Shown here: positions 13,791 to 25,850 of the stretch, one piece after another
Layout: every line of letters begins with the position of its first letter
How positions within the stretch are numbered: position 1 is the stretch's first letter
The notes under the pieces: model-generated
Seen by the model: only the letters and a program-made list of their open reading frames with translations
Databases searched by the model: none
What the model was told of the DNA's origin: nothing
Assembly: GCF_043641665.1 (NCBI RefSeq)
Contig: NC_092183.1
Span: 15,772,501-15,836,500 of the forward strand
Source: Enoplosus armatus
Taxonomy: Eukaryota > Chordata > Actinopteri > Centrarchiformes > Enoplosidae
Length of the DNA stretch: 64,000 bases
Direction: 5' to 3'
Translations under genes and position numbers: made by a program

Positions 13791-16700
13791 GGCAAAAAAT
13801 CAACAATCTCTCCTTCATACAAGCACCTACAGTAGTCAAATTTTAAATAAGTTGCTACACTCACAAAAAAGTAGCACTATCAAACCACCACATTTCTTTT
13901 TCTCAGTGAAAAAAAAACACATCCTTCTTTCACAGAAGGCCGTTTTTAAATGAATGTGTCTTAGCCTCCTTCCACCTCAGGTTTAAACAGTGCAGTGATG
14001 CTTTAATCTACCAACTCATTTCAGTTTACAAAGCTGAATTTAATCAGTGGGTCACCAGAATAAATATGACTTGCCTTTTGATCGCAGTAATAGAATTATG
14101 CCCCTTGCATAAGAAAAGATAAAAGAAGTGAAATTGGAAAGGGAATAAAAAGGTCAAGAAACAGACAAGTCCAAACAGCTACAGAAATGTTAAAGTTTAG
14201 ATGGCAAACAAATGTGTGGCTGCTCTATTACACTGAGAGCTTCTTGCATAAAAACAACAGCTTCTTGAAACAAGATGAAGAAGAGTTTGATACAGTAGGT
14301 AGTGTGTTGGGAGTACAAAAGTGGGAAGAAGTTAGAAAAGAATTAACAGTAATGATAAGAACATTATAGCAGTCAAGTGATGGAACAGATCACCAAAAGG
14401 AACTGTACTTTGCAGAGACAGCAAAATGTATTCACAATATTGCAAATATTGCAATTATTTAATGCAATACATTATTACCTTAATGTGTAAGTACATTTAA
14501 GGGTGAAGATTCTGTGCTCTAGCAAAGAAAACGATTGCACATTTATAATGCTAATCATTTCACAGCTTTGAATACAACATTTCTTATCAGTTCTGTTCAG
14601 CAAGCTTTACTAATTACAGTCAAATCCATCAATAACAAAAACAATAACATTATTTTTTTTATAATTGATATCATTGCAGCTGGAAGAAATGAGTGTAGCA
14701 TGTTGCTGCAAACTTTGATAACAAGTTCCAAAATGTACAGAAGACACTTGCAACTTATTTCATCAGACAAAATGAGTAGATCACTTGCATTCACAGGGTT
14801 GAGTCCGTTGCTAGACAGAAAATCAATGTGGAAACACCTCGCGTTCTGTATTGATCTGATGCAGGTAAAATACAACATCCATTTAAAGAGGGAGCAATCT
14901 TCTTCACAGGCCACCAAAAAGTGGTCACTCTCACTTTGAATGTAGATCTTTTACTGATCAAGCTTTAATGGAAAAGACAACCAGACTAAACTGATTGTTT
15001 TCTAATCAGCTTTTAATTGCCAAGTAGCTTCACTCACCTGAGTTACGAGGCAATTACCCCTCCCTGCCGTGACACTTTGATAACAGAATGATTACTGGAC
15101 ATTTCAGCTTCCACTGCTGTGTCTGCCCTGCGACTCACACTTTGATCCCCTGCCACAACTGTAAGAACTCACCTGAGAGACACAGAAACTGGCAATGGCA
15201 GGACAAAGAAAATCAATGACAGCAGCTTAATGTGGTAGAGCCATGTTGACACTGAGCCAAGCTTTATGGAGTAAAGGGCCAAGCAGTGCAAAGCCAACAG
15301 ACTCCTTAACAAAGAAACAAAGAAGGTTTTTATTTGATTAATTGAAATACAACAGTATACTCATACTACATTGTTTGCAGAATAGTTTGTGAATTATTTA
15401 ACTTTCAAATGATGTCAACAAATTTGTAGGAAGGCTGTATATACCTGAGTCAGCAATAGCTGTTTCTCTGTTGCAACCTGTCATACTGTGTACTGTAACA
15501 ATGACAGTAAACTTTGTGGTCACTGTCATCATCTAGCGCATCCTCAGATGACAAGTGAAGTACCATAAATATATTTATATATCTACTTATGGTCTGATTG
15601 TTACCACATAATGCTGACACTTAAAAAGTCCCAGTTACACTTGATAGCCATAAGAGTAAGCACTAACAGTAAGGGAAGAGGACACTGTCATCGTGTTTTT
15701 ATAATTTTCCATGTCCCGCCTTAATTCTGTCTCTGTTTTAATCACAGAATTGTGGAGACCAGTCACTTTCATTAAAAAAAAGGCTAAAATGGCTGATTGG
15801 GTGCATATAGCACGAAATGGCCATGGAAGCATAGAATTAGACAGAAAAAAAGGCAGTCAAAATTAATAGAACCATGATGCTAAACAAAGACTTCATAAAC
15901 AAAGGTTAATATTGATAACTTCCTCTGCAACACTGTATGAACACTTGACACCTCTCTTGGGCTACTGTACTGTGGGTGGACCTCTCAGTGACTGAGATGA
16001 GGACCTGACCGACTGAGAATGAGGAAGGTGGGATAACGAATACATCCTTTATCTGTATATGTTTCATACTGAAGGAATGAACAGAATAAGAGACCAGACA
16101 TTTCAAGAAAACAAAGCAACCATGTAATTTTCACATATAGGTTTTTATTTGTCAAACTGAAAGAGCTTTTGTTTGAAGCAACATCTTTTTTGAGCTGTAC
16201 ACAGTTTCTCACTCTCCTCTGCAGGCTTGAACCTAACCACCATTATAATAGGTACGTTTTCTACATAGTGATTGACACTCAGGGTGAGGAGGTAAGAAAT
16301 GAGATGTGAACAGCAGACACAGAAATACAAAGACAGGATGAGTTTTCACTTTGCTGCCTTTTTGAACCTGTGAGATGACGTTTTACAATGCACAAGACAA
16401 CTGATGGTGAGTACAAAGTAAAGGCTATTAGATTTTCATGATATGCAAGAACATAATGTGCCTGTGGACATGTTTGTTATACTGTACTGTACTGTTCAAA
16501 CTCATACATCATGCACACTTCCTCAAAGCTTTGTAGCACGCCTGCTGAAAGGAAGCTGACTACAATGATCAATCAGAGCAGATGCTGGCCAAGATATAGC
16601 TATTCGGCAATAAACAACAGAAGAGTCAAAATGTAAAATGTTCTAGACAAATTATCTGTGATATGCTTATCCTGTGTCCATGAACCTCAGGCATGACTGA

Positions 16701-18199
16701 TTCACACAATGTTCACATATTGGTAACCTACAGCAAAGTCTTAGAATATAACATACATTGAAGAACAGAACTTTTCCAAGATATCCCCATCTTTAAACAC
16801 ATCAGGGTCATTATACTATACTATATCATATACTGTATACCATATTGTAATTTGCCAAATCAGAATACAATTATATACCAACTATCCAGATAGCAATCAC
16901 ATTTTTTTGTTTTGTTCCATGTTTATGGCATGACAGCTGAAAGTGCTCTGCCACACAACAATATAAAGTATGCTCCAAAATATGTGGACGGAGACACACT
17001 TCTAGGTGTTTTTTCTGGCTGTGCTTTTCATCATTTTGGGTGTAGAACTAAGTCCAAAGAAAGTTTTATTCCAATGCATTTTTATTCTTTATATATAACG
17101 TGGTGAAACTAACTGTGGCACTCTGCCTCAAGTAATGTCTTTCTTTCTCAGAATAAATACATTGTATTGCTACAATATGAAATGATTGGTTAGTTAAGTG
17201 ACTGAAAGCTGACAAGTCTTTATTGAAACATGAAGCATAAAAGTCGACACTGCTCCCGTCAGCTCTTATTCTAGCACTCGATGAGCTTTGGGAAAACAAG
17301 TCAAGAGTGGAAACCACTGGAGTAATCCAGGCCTATTTTTAAGCCGTGTAGAATGGGCTGTGAGGTTTGACGCTGCTGTGATACCTCAGGTACTTGTTTG
17401 CTTCTATTTATCTAACCAGCCGAGCATCACTGCTCATTTACTGCAGGAGGGGGCCAACTGCAGAACCCATACAGTGAAAACTGATGTGATTGGCATAACG
17501 GCATCTTTATTCCCTGTAACCTTAATGTGGGTAAATATTTTAAGCACCCTGAAACCATTTGAACACGCAGAAAGCTGCTGTCATGTCATGTGAAAATACC
17601 TACCAGTTCTGTATCATTTCATTACTATATCATATTTAATTTAGAGCTCTGTACTGTTGCCACGGTTCATCATGATTTTATGTTTGAGATAATGACATAT
17701 ATTATTAATCTAGGACATTTGCTCTCTTTTAAAAATAAAGAATTTAATTAACACTCATCATTTATCATATCAAAGGGATTAAAGAAAATAAAAGACTGCT
17801 TTCAATATTTGAATTATGCATATATGGACACGATTTAATTAATTGCTCTCATTCATTTGACATTTTTCCTTAAATAATAACACAGAAATCTTTAAATAGG
17901 TGGCCAAAAAGTTATTTTTTTGTTGGTTATTGTGAATGACATCTATCCTGAGCTTTTTAATTGATTCAACTTAGATCTCCAAGACAACATGAAGACATCA
18001 AAGACAGATTTGATGCATCTGACAGCTGAGACAAATAAATCAAAATAAATACCAAAAAAGAACGAGAACAAACAATAATTCCAAATATCTTAGAAAAAGT
18101 GTAGTGATAATGAAATAGATACAAATAAAAAATGGAAACTCCTAATGAGAGCATTAAGACATTTCAAATACAGACAGCCTATAAGCCTCAGTGTCAGTG

Positions 18200-19038
18200 C
18201 TGCAGGACCACGTTAAACTGCAATGCTCGTTTATTGTCTCACATATCACACGTCTTTTTCAGTAAGTCTTTTGCAGTGTGTTGAAATGTTTCAGAACTAT
18301 TTAAAAATGCACATAAAAATAGGTCCCTAAATCAAAGCCATTGCTCTCAGGGCTGGAGGTTTTAAATGATTTGTCATAATATACATTTATAATTCACGCA
18401 CCATGCAATTTCTTAGTCTTTTACATATAATACAAGAGCATTAATAGTGTGTTTGATTGATGTAGTAATGCCAGTGTCCATTAGGGTAAAAGCATGGCTT
18501 GAGGACGTGTGGTAATCAAAGTAAAAATATATCTGATAATGTGATAATGTGTGATCTTTACATGGCATTTTAGACAGTTTAGTTATGTTATTAAGTTGGT
18601 TAATCATGTCCGATGAAGCACGGCAGACAGATTTCACATCTTTGTTAAAAAGTGACACTGTACAATAGCTTCCATGGAAACAAGTTAAAACCACAGCGAG
18701 ACCCCCCTTTTCTGACTCCACCCAAACCCCCACCCCTCCCATATATATTACAGAAGTTCATTCCAAACAGGATGGTAAATCTTGAGAAGAATAAAAAGAC
18801 AAAGATCACGCCTTAAAGAGGAAACTAAAAGACAAAAGTGGATCAGGGGCAGGTTTTAAATCATTGTACAAAAGAACAAACAGCAACCCACCACAACCAA
18901 ACACATATTCTTGAAAAATCCATTGGAAATTGATTTCATTTTTACAGGTTGCACAGTTTATTTTTGAAATACTGGGTGAGATACTCCAGTATGCCAAGGG
19001 GACAGGGGACAATGGCAAGAAAGATGGAGAAAAGGACT
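18200..19038 (-). other. edil3: probable edil3 3' UTR (far end undefined)
   Basis: Sequence directly after the edil3 stop codon. Candidate AATAAA poly(A) signals on the minus strand appear as TTTATT at 18957-18962 (about 75 nt after the stop), 18230-18235 and near 17219-17224. Vertebrate EDIL3 transcripts have long 3' UTRs, so a distal signal is more likely, but the choice is an inference. No coding signal was seen. Confidence 0.45.
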
Positions 19039-19188
19039 TCACTCTTCCTCTGTGCATCCGAGTATTTCTACACGCAAAGTGATCCTGCCATACCATGACC
19101 AGGGAAGGATCCGGACAAGCCGAGCGTAGATGGGTGGATCTATCACGTTCTTTCTGTGTGTGTCGTTGTCAAAGTTCCCTTGGAATAC
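19039..19188 (-). CDS. edil3: edil3 terminal coding exon, discoidin C2 domain part 3
   Basis: 150 nt: 49 codons plus TGA at 19041-19039. Acceptor TTTTTCTAG. The product starts [10 protein letters not shown], continues [20 protein letters not shown] and ends LGCTEEE. The Cys closes the C2 domain and the acidic EEE tail is the EDIL3 C-terminus. It differs from human, as I recall it, in LV for HI and VEI for SEL. Confidence 0.95.
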   Translation of the reverse strand, partial: VFQGNFDNDTHRKNVIDPPIYARLVRILPWSWYGRITLRVEILGCTEEE

Positions 19189-22100
19189 CTAGAAAAACCA
19201 GCAGCATGGAGGAATTATTATTTTTGCAATTTATTACGATTTTCCATAACAAAACCAGAAACTACACTCAAGTTTTTTGTCTGCTTGACTGGGTTTTCTC
19301 AATTGAGGAAAAGAAAGGAAAGAAAAAGAAATAAAACACAAATCTGAAAATTCAATTTTAATGGTGCAGCAATATTATTAATCAAATGCTTAAGAAGTCA
19401 ACATGTTGTGGAAAAACATCTACAGCAAAAAACCAGACCAAATCTGATAATGCTTTTAGTGAGAGGCAGGTGCAGAACATTTCTGCTGCATTTCTTTCCT
19501 GATTTCTCCAGACTGTTACCTTGAAGGCCTCGTGCCTGAGCAGGAACTGAATGAAGTGCAGCCAATCAGAGCTTCAATTCAAACATTGCCAATAACAGTA
19601 CATTCCCTGAACTCAGCTGTATTCTCGGCTCTTTTCTTTTATGCACCACACGTGAGCACATCAACAGTTTCCCCCTGAGGAAAATTGTGCGTTGTTAGAG
19701 CGGCACAGCTGGAATTCCCACCTTCACAATTAGTGACAGACATCTACTGTTGTTTCTCCTGCTTACTGATTGGTGTTATTAACATGCACCTTATGCTTGT
19801 TGGTCTTGTTTTCCTTCATTTATGTCGTACATATTTTGTTTTTCACCTTGGCAATAAAGGAAAGGCTTCGTGGCTGCCAGAAACGTTGCTATAAAAGAAA
19901 AGCCCTGTTTCTCCAGTATTGGCTCTGTAAAACTTGTGCAACAGACTAATATGCAATCTGAATCAACACACCTGAAATGCCATCATGTAGCCACTGGCAT
20001 ATCCTTCAGTGTCAGTACTGAAAATCCAGTTGTACCTACTTCAGCTAAATATTCACTTCCTCAAGAGACAGATTTCAGCGTATGCACCACTTTTATAACA
20101 ATTCAATGACATTTAAGAGCCTTGAGATAAACCTTGGAACAACACTTCAAGGCTTAACTAACTACCAGATACAAACAAGCTAATTGTCATACTGGGACAT
20201 GTGCTCTATTGTCGATTATTAGAAGCTTTGTGTTGCTGTGTGCTTAATAGACAGTAGAATGAAGTATATTAGGAAGAAATGTATCTACAGGGACTGTTTC
20301 ATTGAAGGATATGATCATTTCAATTAAACAGTCATGATTATGCCTGTGTAATTGGGATGTGATGGGATTCACTGTTGTGTGGAATGGAAAATCAGTGGGC
20401 TGAATCCAAGCAGGTGCTGGAGACAGAGGTTGACCTTTTTCGGAGTAAAGCTTAAACTAATTCTCTTTCACACAATCATAGGAGCTGGTTTGCATTTAGA
20501 CAGTTAAAACATGGTACTGAAGGTTTCTTTATAGCAAGTGCTAAAAATAATGGCCATGCACCAAAATTCCCATGAGGGATTTTGGAGAAAAGTGGTGTGT
20601 GGGTGGACAAAATATCAGAAAATTGAGGTTCAGAGATTTGAAGATGTGATTTTTAAGCACAGCCTCAGTGTGCTTGGTGAAGGAGAGGAATACAAACTTT
20701 ATAGTCATATTAGTCACACTAAAAAGAGATTTCAGGTGTGCCACTGTCAGTACACTGCCAACAAGAAGAACGGATTGATGTAACTTAGAATATGAAAAAT
20801 GATGCATGGAAACACATCACTTGGGAAATGAAGTAACAACATGAGAAAAATAACTGCCCAGTCAAAGCAAAGAATGTACAATCCATGTTCAATGCAAAGA
20901 CCCCCTGGAGCTTCAGGCAAGAAGGAACATGCCATATGTGCAAATAAGTGTGTGGACTCAAGTGGTTAAACAAATGGGGCCGTGTAATGTTAACACAGTT
21001 CACTGAATGAAATGTAATTTTATAAATACTTTTTACAAATCTGTCCACAGACAACCAGAATATCCATGTTTTCTTAGACTGGTAAATCCTGCTTTAAAAT
21101 GGGACACAGCATATGAATTCAGGCTACTGTAAACATAATTATAAGCATAATATAGATTAGTTTGCACAAATAATATTCAGTCTTCTGTGTTTAAAGGGAC
21201 ATGCATCTGTTTACACCACAGTTGAGAAAATTGTGATATAGTTATTTCACCTACACTGAGTGAGCGTACAATCTCATCCACCATCATAATAAACCTGAAA
21301 GTGGCTTTATGTTACAAGTTAGTAGCTTATAGAGATAGAAATAAAAGTATGATTGAGTCACGTACTTGATGGTGGAAATAAAAAAAGTTAAAAGGAAAAT
21401 CAACACAACTGAAAAGTGTGAACTTGAACTTTTTAATTTAACTTTAATAAAAACTCAACAAGACGTTTCAGTTAACTTTCTTTAGACAGAATATGAAGCT
21501 CAAACAAGCCATTGTGGTCGCTACGACAGAGAATGGTACTACCTTTTGTCTGTCATAACATATCCATCCAGTGTCTTTGCTGTGCTATACTTAACTCTTT
21601 ATGGAGCAGGCTACTGTTTACTTGACTCTCCAGCATATTAAAATGATTCCTACAACACAACTGACACTCGTGTTTAGGCACTCTTCTCAAGTATGTAATA
21701 GCTTCTCTAGGTATCATGTTAAAATGCTCTAATGAGTGTTTTTTTGAAGCCACTTCAGCTTGATGTTGGTGCTTGTGAAAACCTAATATATTATAACTGG
21801 AAATTTAGTTTTGAGCCTAATGCCTCTTTCATCGTTTTAAAACTTTAATAAAATGAATCTCAATAAAGCATATAATTGTATAGGTCTCAATACTGTTGCT
21901 CAGATTCTACTGAAGCTGTAGCTTCAAACATATGGTTTACAGATGTAATAGATACTCCCATGGACCATTTGGCTGTCCATTAGCAGCTGGACATGTACGA
22001 TGTAATTATCCCAGATCAATATGCGAAGATGTGACAAGATACCAAACCTCTCCCTCTTCCTAGAATGTGTGTGTGCTTCTATTAATATGACTGCTTTCAT

Positions 22101-25100
22101 GCAAGTCTTCATTCTGTCGTTTTCAGTGCTTTCGTGTGTTACTCTTACAGCAGACTAAAGCTGAAATCATGTGACAGGTGTACACTTTCATTACTGTCCT
22201 TATTTCACATGTCTAATACAAACGAACACAGGCCACCTTTTCATCCTACATTCTTTTTTATTATTTCCATCCTGCAGTGAAACCCATTCTCTCCTCTGTC
22301 TTTCTCAACTATATTGTAGAACAAAGCCTAGACTGTAGTCAGACAAGGTTTGCATCTGCAGGCAAGCAAACAACACCACATCACATGGCATTCTGCCATC
22401 TGTATCATTTCTCCATCTTTCTCTTTATATCATCTGCTTCTCTCTATAAACTTAAACCCCACATAATAGTACTTATGTTGTCATAATAGTATGTGTTGTA
22501 AATTGTTTAACAAAGATGTTTGTCAAACTTTCTCAGAGCCTAGTAAACTATTTCTTGTCAAATTATTTTATATTTCCACTCTGTGTTAAGTTCATGGTAT
22601 CAGCCACTGGTTACTCACTTTAACCCCTCTAAATTATAATTTATGTCTCAGAGTCTAGGAACCGAATCTGCAGTATGTATTAGAGCAGTATGGCTTCTTA
22701 TGTCACTGCGGTAAAGTGGCACTAACGGTTGGTAGAGCAGCAGCAATGTGTGCTGGCTCTGTTTCAGTAAATGTTCATAGCGTGTCCCAATAGCATTCTG
22801 CTTACATACAGTATATTTATAATACAATAAACCTGTAGTGAAGGATGTCAGTTTTGAAATCCAGCAAAGACCACGAAATTCTAGCAGTTTCTAAACCATT
22901 TTGTGTTGACCTGTTCTTTTCACTTTTTATTGTATTTTAGGACTGCAACATTTCACATTGGGAAGCGAGAAATGTGTCGCTTGCAGGAGTGTTGCCACAG
23001 CTGTAATGTGACAACCAGGGCACATGATAGCACAATATAAAAAGGCAAGACAGAAAGGCCATAAAAGCAGCAGCTGATTGAAATATGACAATAATCTCTC
23101 CTGGACTGTCTGGGGACAGTGCACAGTGTCAGAGGCAATGTCTCTAAAGTAAACTGCCTGGAACAGGATATGTGAAGAATCACAATAAAAGCACAAATAC
23201 TGTAAAGCTAGGAAGAAAAAAAGAAAAAGGATGAGCAAGGTGATGAAGTATCCTCAACGACAACACATTGGCAAACAACCATAAGTCTATAAAATAATTC
23301 AGGGGCAGAAAGAAAGTGAGTACAAAATACTGTATGTCATTTTGATTTATTACACTTCAATTACCCATATATCTATGTAAGCCATTACCTCTAGCCAAAC
23401 TCTATAAAAGCTGGGTCACAAGCTTCACAAGTATGCCTCGTAAGGACATCATCAAGAGCAATCAAAAACTTACATTTAAAAAAAAAACTTGTTCACTTAT
23501 TCATGTAATTATTTATTTGCAAACACAGTGCCTTGATGGGTGACCTTTCCAAATTGCTTCAAAATTGGACCAGTCATGCAGCAGGTTGAAATATGGCTTT
23601 TCCTCCCCTGATCAAGTTGGTGGATGTGGGATGTGTTGTGTGAACTACATAAGCCAAAACAGCTTCTGAACTGTTTCCGTGGATCCGTGGTGACTATTTT
23701 AGGTTTTTTGTTGTTATTAAAAATGTGTCAAAATTATGTATTTGCAAGCAAACAGTCATGATTACTGAATTATTAATAGAGTTAGACAACTATAACACTC
23801 TGCTCTTGTTTTGTCCTATAAAACTTTAGTGACTGGTGACAGTCAATAAAGAGTTAGTTCTAGAGAACAGAGACAGAACCTACATTTAGGCTTTATTAAG
23901 CAGAGGGAATAATGGATTTTATTTGTGTCCCAATACAGCAATGAGAAAGTAAAATATATATACACAGCCTGACCTGCTGGGCCTGGAAAAGGCACCAGCT
24001 GCTGACAGGGGTATCATTTGTCCAACTACTGGCAACTAAAATAGTACGTAGATATAAAATAACAAGAATGTCTGTCAGCAGGGCTCCTCTGTGGAGTCGC
24101 TTCCGGTGCAGGCTCCGCTCTCAGGGCAGCTCCACTCTCAGGACAGGAAATGCACACAAAAATTACAAAATAAAATGGTGTAGACACTTATTTCAGTCCT
24201 TCGTCTACAAATGACCTGAACGATAGAAAAACTTTAAATCTTAACTCTTAACTTAACAAATAACCAACTGGGGCATCATAGTCAACATCTTAAGACAAGT
24301 GCGTAAGTTATAAAGTTATAAAGCCGAACACAGTTACAGTTAGCTTAACGTTACGTTATCTACAGAAAATAAGCTGATCCTACCATAAAACTTCAGGAGC
24401 TAACGCTAACCACCGTTAGCATAACTACCTTTAAACCAACACATAGCCTACCCATGTAGATAGCGGTAGCTATTTTGATGGTGAACATATATGCAAGAAC
24501 CATGCATTCAGACTTTTTTGGATAATGCAAAGCAGTTGAGACAGTCACCTACAGTCGTCACCAAGCATAGTGTTGCGAATACAACCGAGGATTCCCTAAG
24601 TTTCGTCCTTTGGGTACGTAAAAAACATTTGTTATTTCCTGTTCTGACAGTGGAGCTGACTTGAGAGCGGAGCCTGCACCGGAAGTGACTCCACAGAGGA
24701 GCCCTGCAGGCAGACCCCTCTCAGTTATAATTATTTCATCCAACAATCGAGACACAAGCATATAGAACACATTCCTGTGTGTGTGTCTTCAGGCTGACCC
24801 AGGAGCCACAACTCTGCTCCCAACTATTGATTTCCCAGGCTGGTGGAGTCTTGGGTGCGCATTACTAAGGGAGGCCTTGTATGCCTCTGGAGATACGACA
24901 CTGCCCATACTCCATTATTTAAACCTGCTGCACAGGTCAAGGAAGCAGGTCGCTCCGATCCCTTTGCTCTCTGTCCTCATGTTGCCTTAGCCGGCCACGG
25001 TGATACCAGGGAAACTCAGCCACGTCTTAATTGAAAGGTCAAGAGCAGCCTGCCAGCCTAGAAGAAGCAGTTACACTCAATCAAACTGAACTGCACAACT

Positions 25101-25817
25101 ACTTCTTCTAAGAGGATGGCAATATGTTATCTAGTCCTGTGTTTTTCTAACCCTGAAGTGGATTAAACCTCGCAGCCAATACTTTCCAAGACTGTAGAAA
25201 AAGAAAATATGAATGTATCAGTGGTTCAACTTAAGATGATTGTATTCACAGCTATCTTACATTCTGTTACCCTCTGACCTGGAGGGAATTGAAGGCTCTA
25301 ATGGCTAATTAACCCCGTGTCACCAGAGTGAAACACTATTAAACATAAATCAATTACTTTTGTGCTTGATTGCCCCCATCAACTGACTGTGTAAATATTG
25401 ACACCCCGGGACGAGCGGTGGTGCAGGACTAGGCGGAGTAGTGACCCAGGTGTGGAGAGTGTGTGCATGTGGGAATGCAGCCGAGCCGATATGTATAATT
25501 ATGGAATGTATCCCAGTTTAATTATGTTTAAACAATGGACTATGTTGTTGCTTGTCTCGGTTACAAGTGCAGTACACAGGTATTTGGGATTTGTGTGTTA
25601 AGAAAAGGCAAACAAGGCAATCTATGGATTTTGCAGCGGGATACTGTTGTGTGTGTGCGTGCCACTGCGCCCTGCTTTGACAACATCTGTATTCTGACTG
25701 AGCCTCCTCTCTCAATCTAGATCTAACTGCCTGCAGCCTCTGCCACACAGGAGCTGGAGGGGGGAGCTGAGAAGAATACTTACAAGCCTCAACCACTGTG
25801 CCCGAACCAGACACCCA

Positions 25818-25850
<33 letters not shown>

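Larger units (their letters stand above)
1..18199. other. 3' flank of edil3, no gene seen
   Basis: No exon-like open frame with recognisable protein similarity was found on either strand; frames here are under 140 codons and look like chance. The stretch holds the two dispersed repeat copies, the L2 tail, the retroelement tail at 13497-13790 and microsatellites. The part nearest 18199 may still be edil3 3' UTR. In other vertebrates a large gene-poor interval separates EDIL3 from COX7C, so absence of a neighbour is expected. Confidence 0.7.

Noticed and set aside
14535..14939. 134-codon plus-strand open frame, with a 106-codon frame on the opposite strand
   Set aside because: AT-rich, low-complexity Asn/Ile runs, no recognised domain or splice context; both strands open at once suggests chance.
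16940..17110. Phrase AAAATATGTGGACGGAGACA, reminiscent of a mariner-type repeat
   Set aside because: Similarity was limited to a few bases and no inverted ends could be found.
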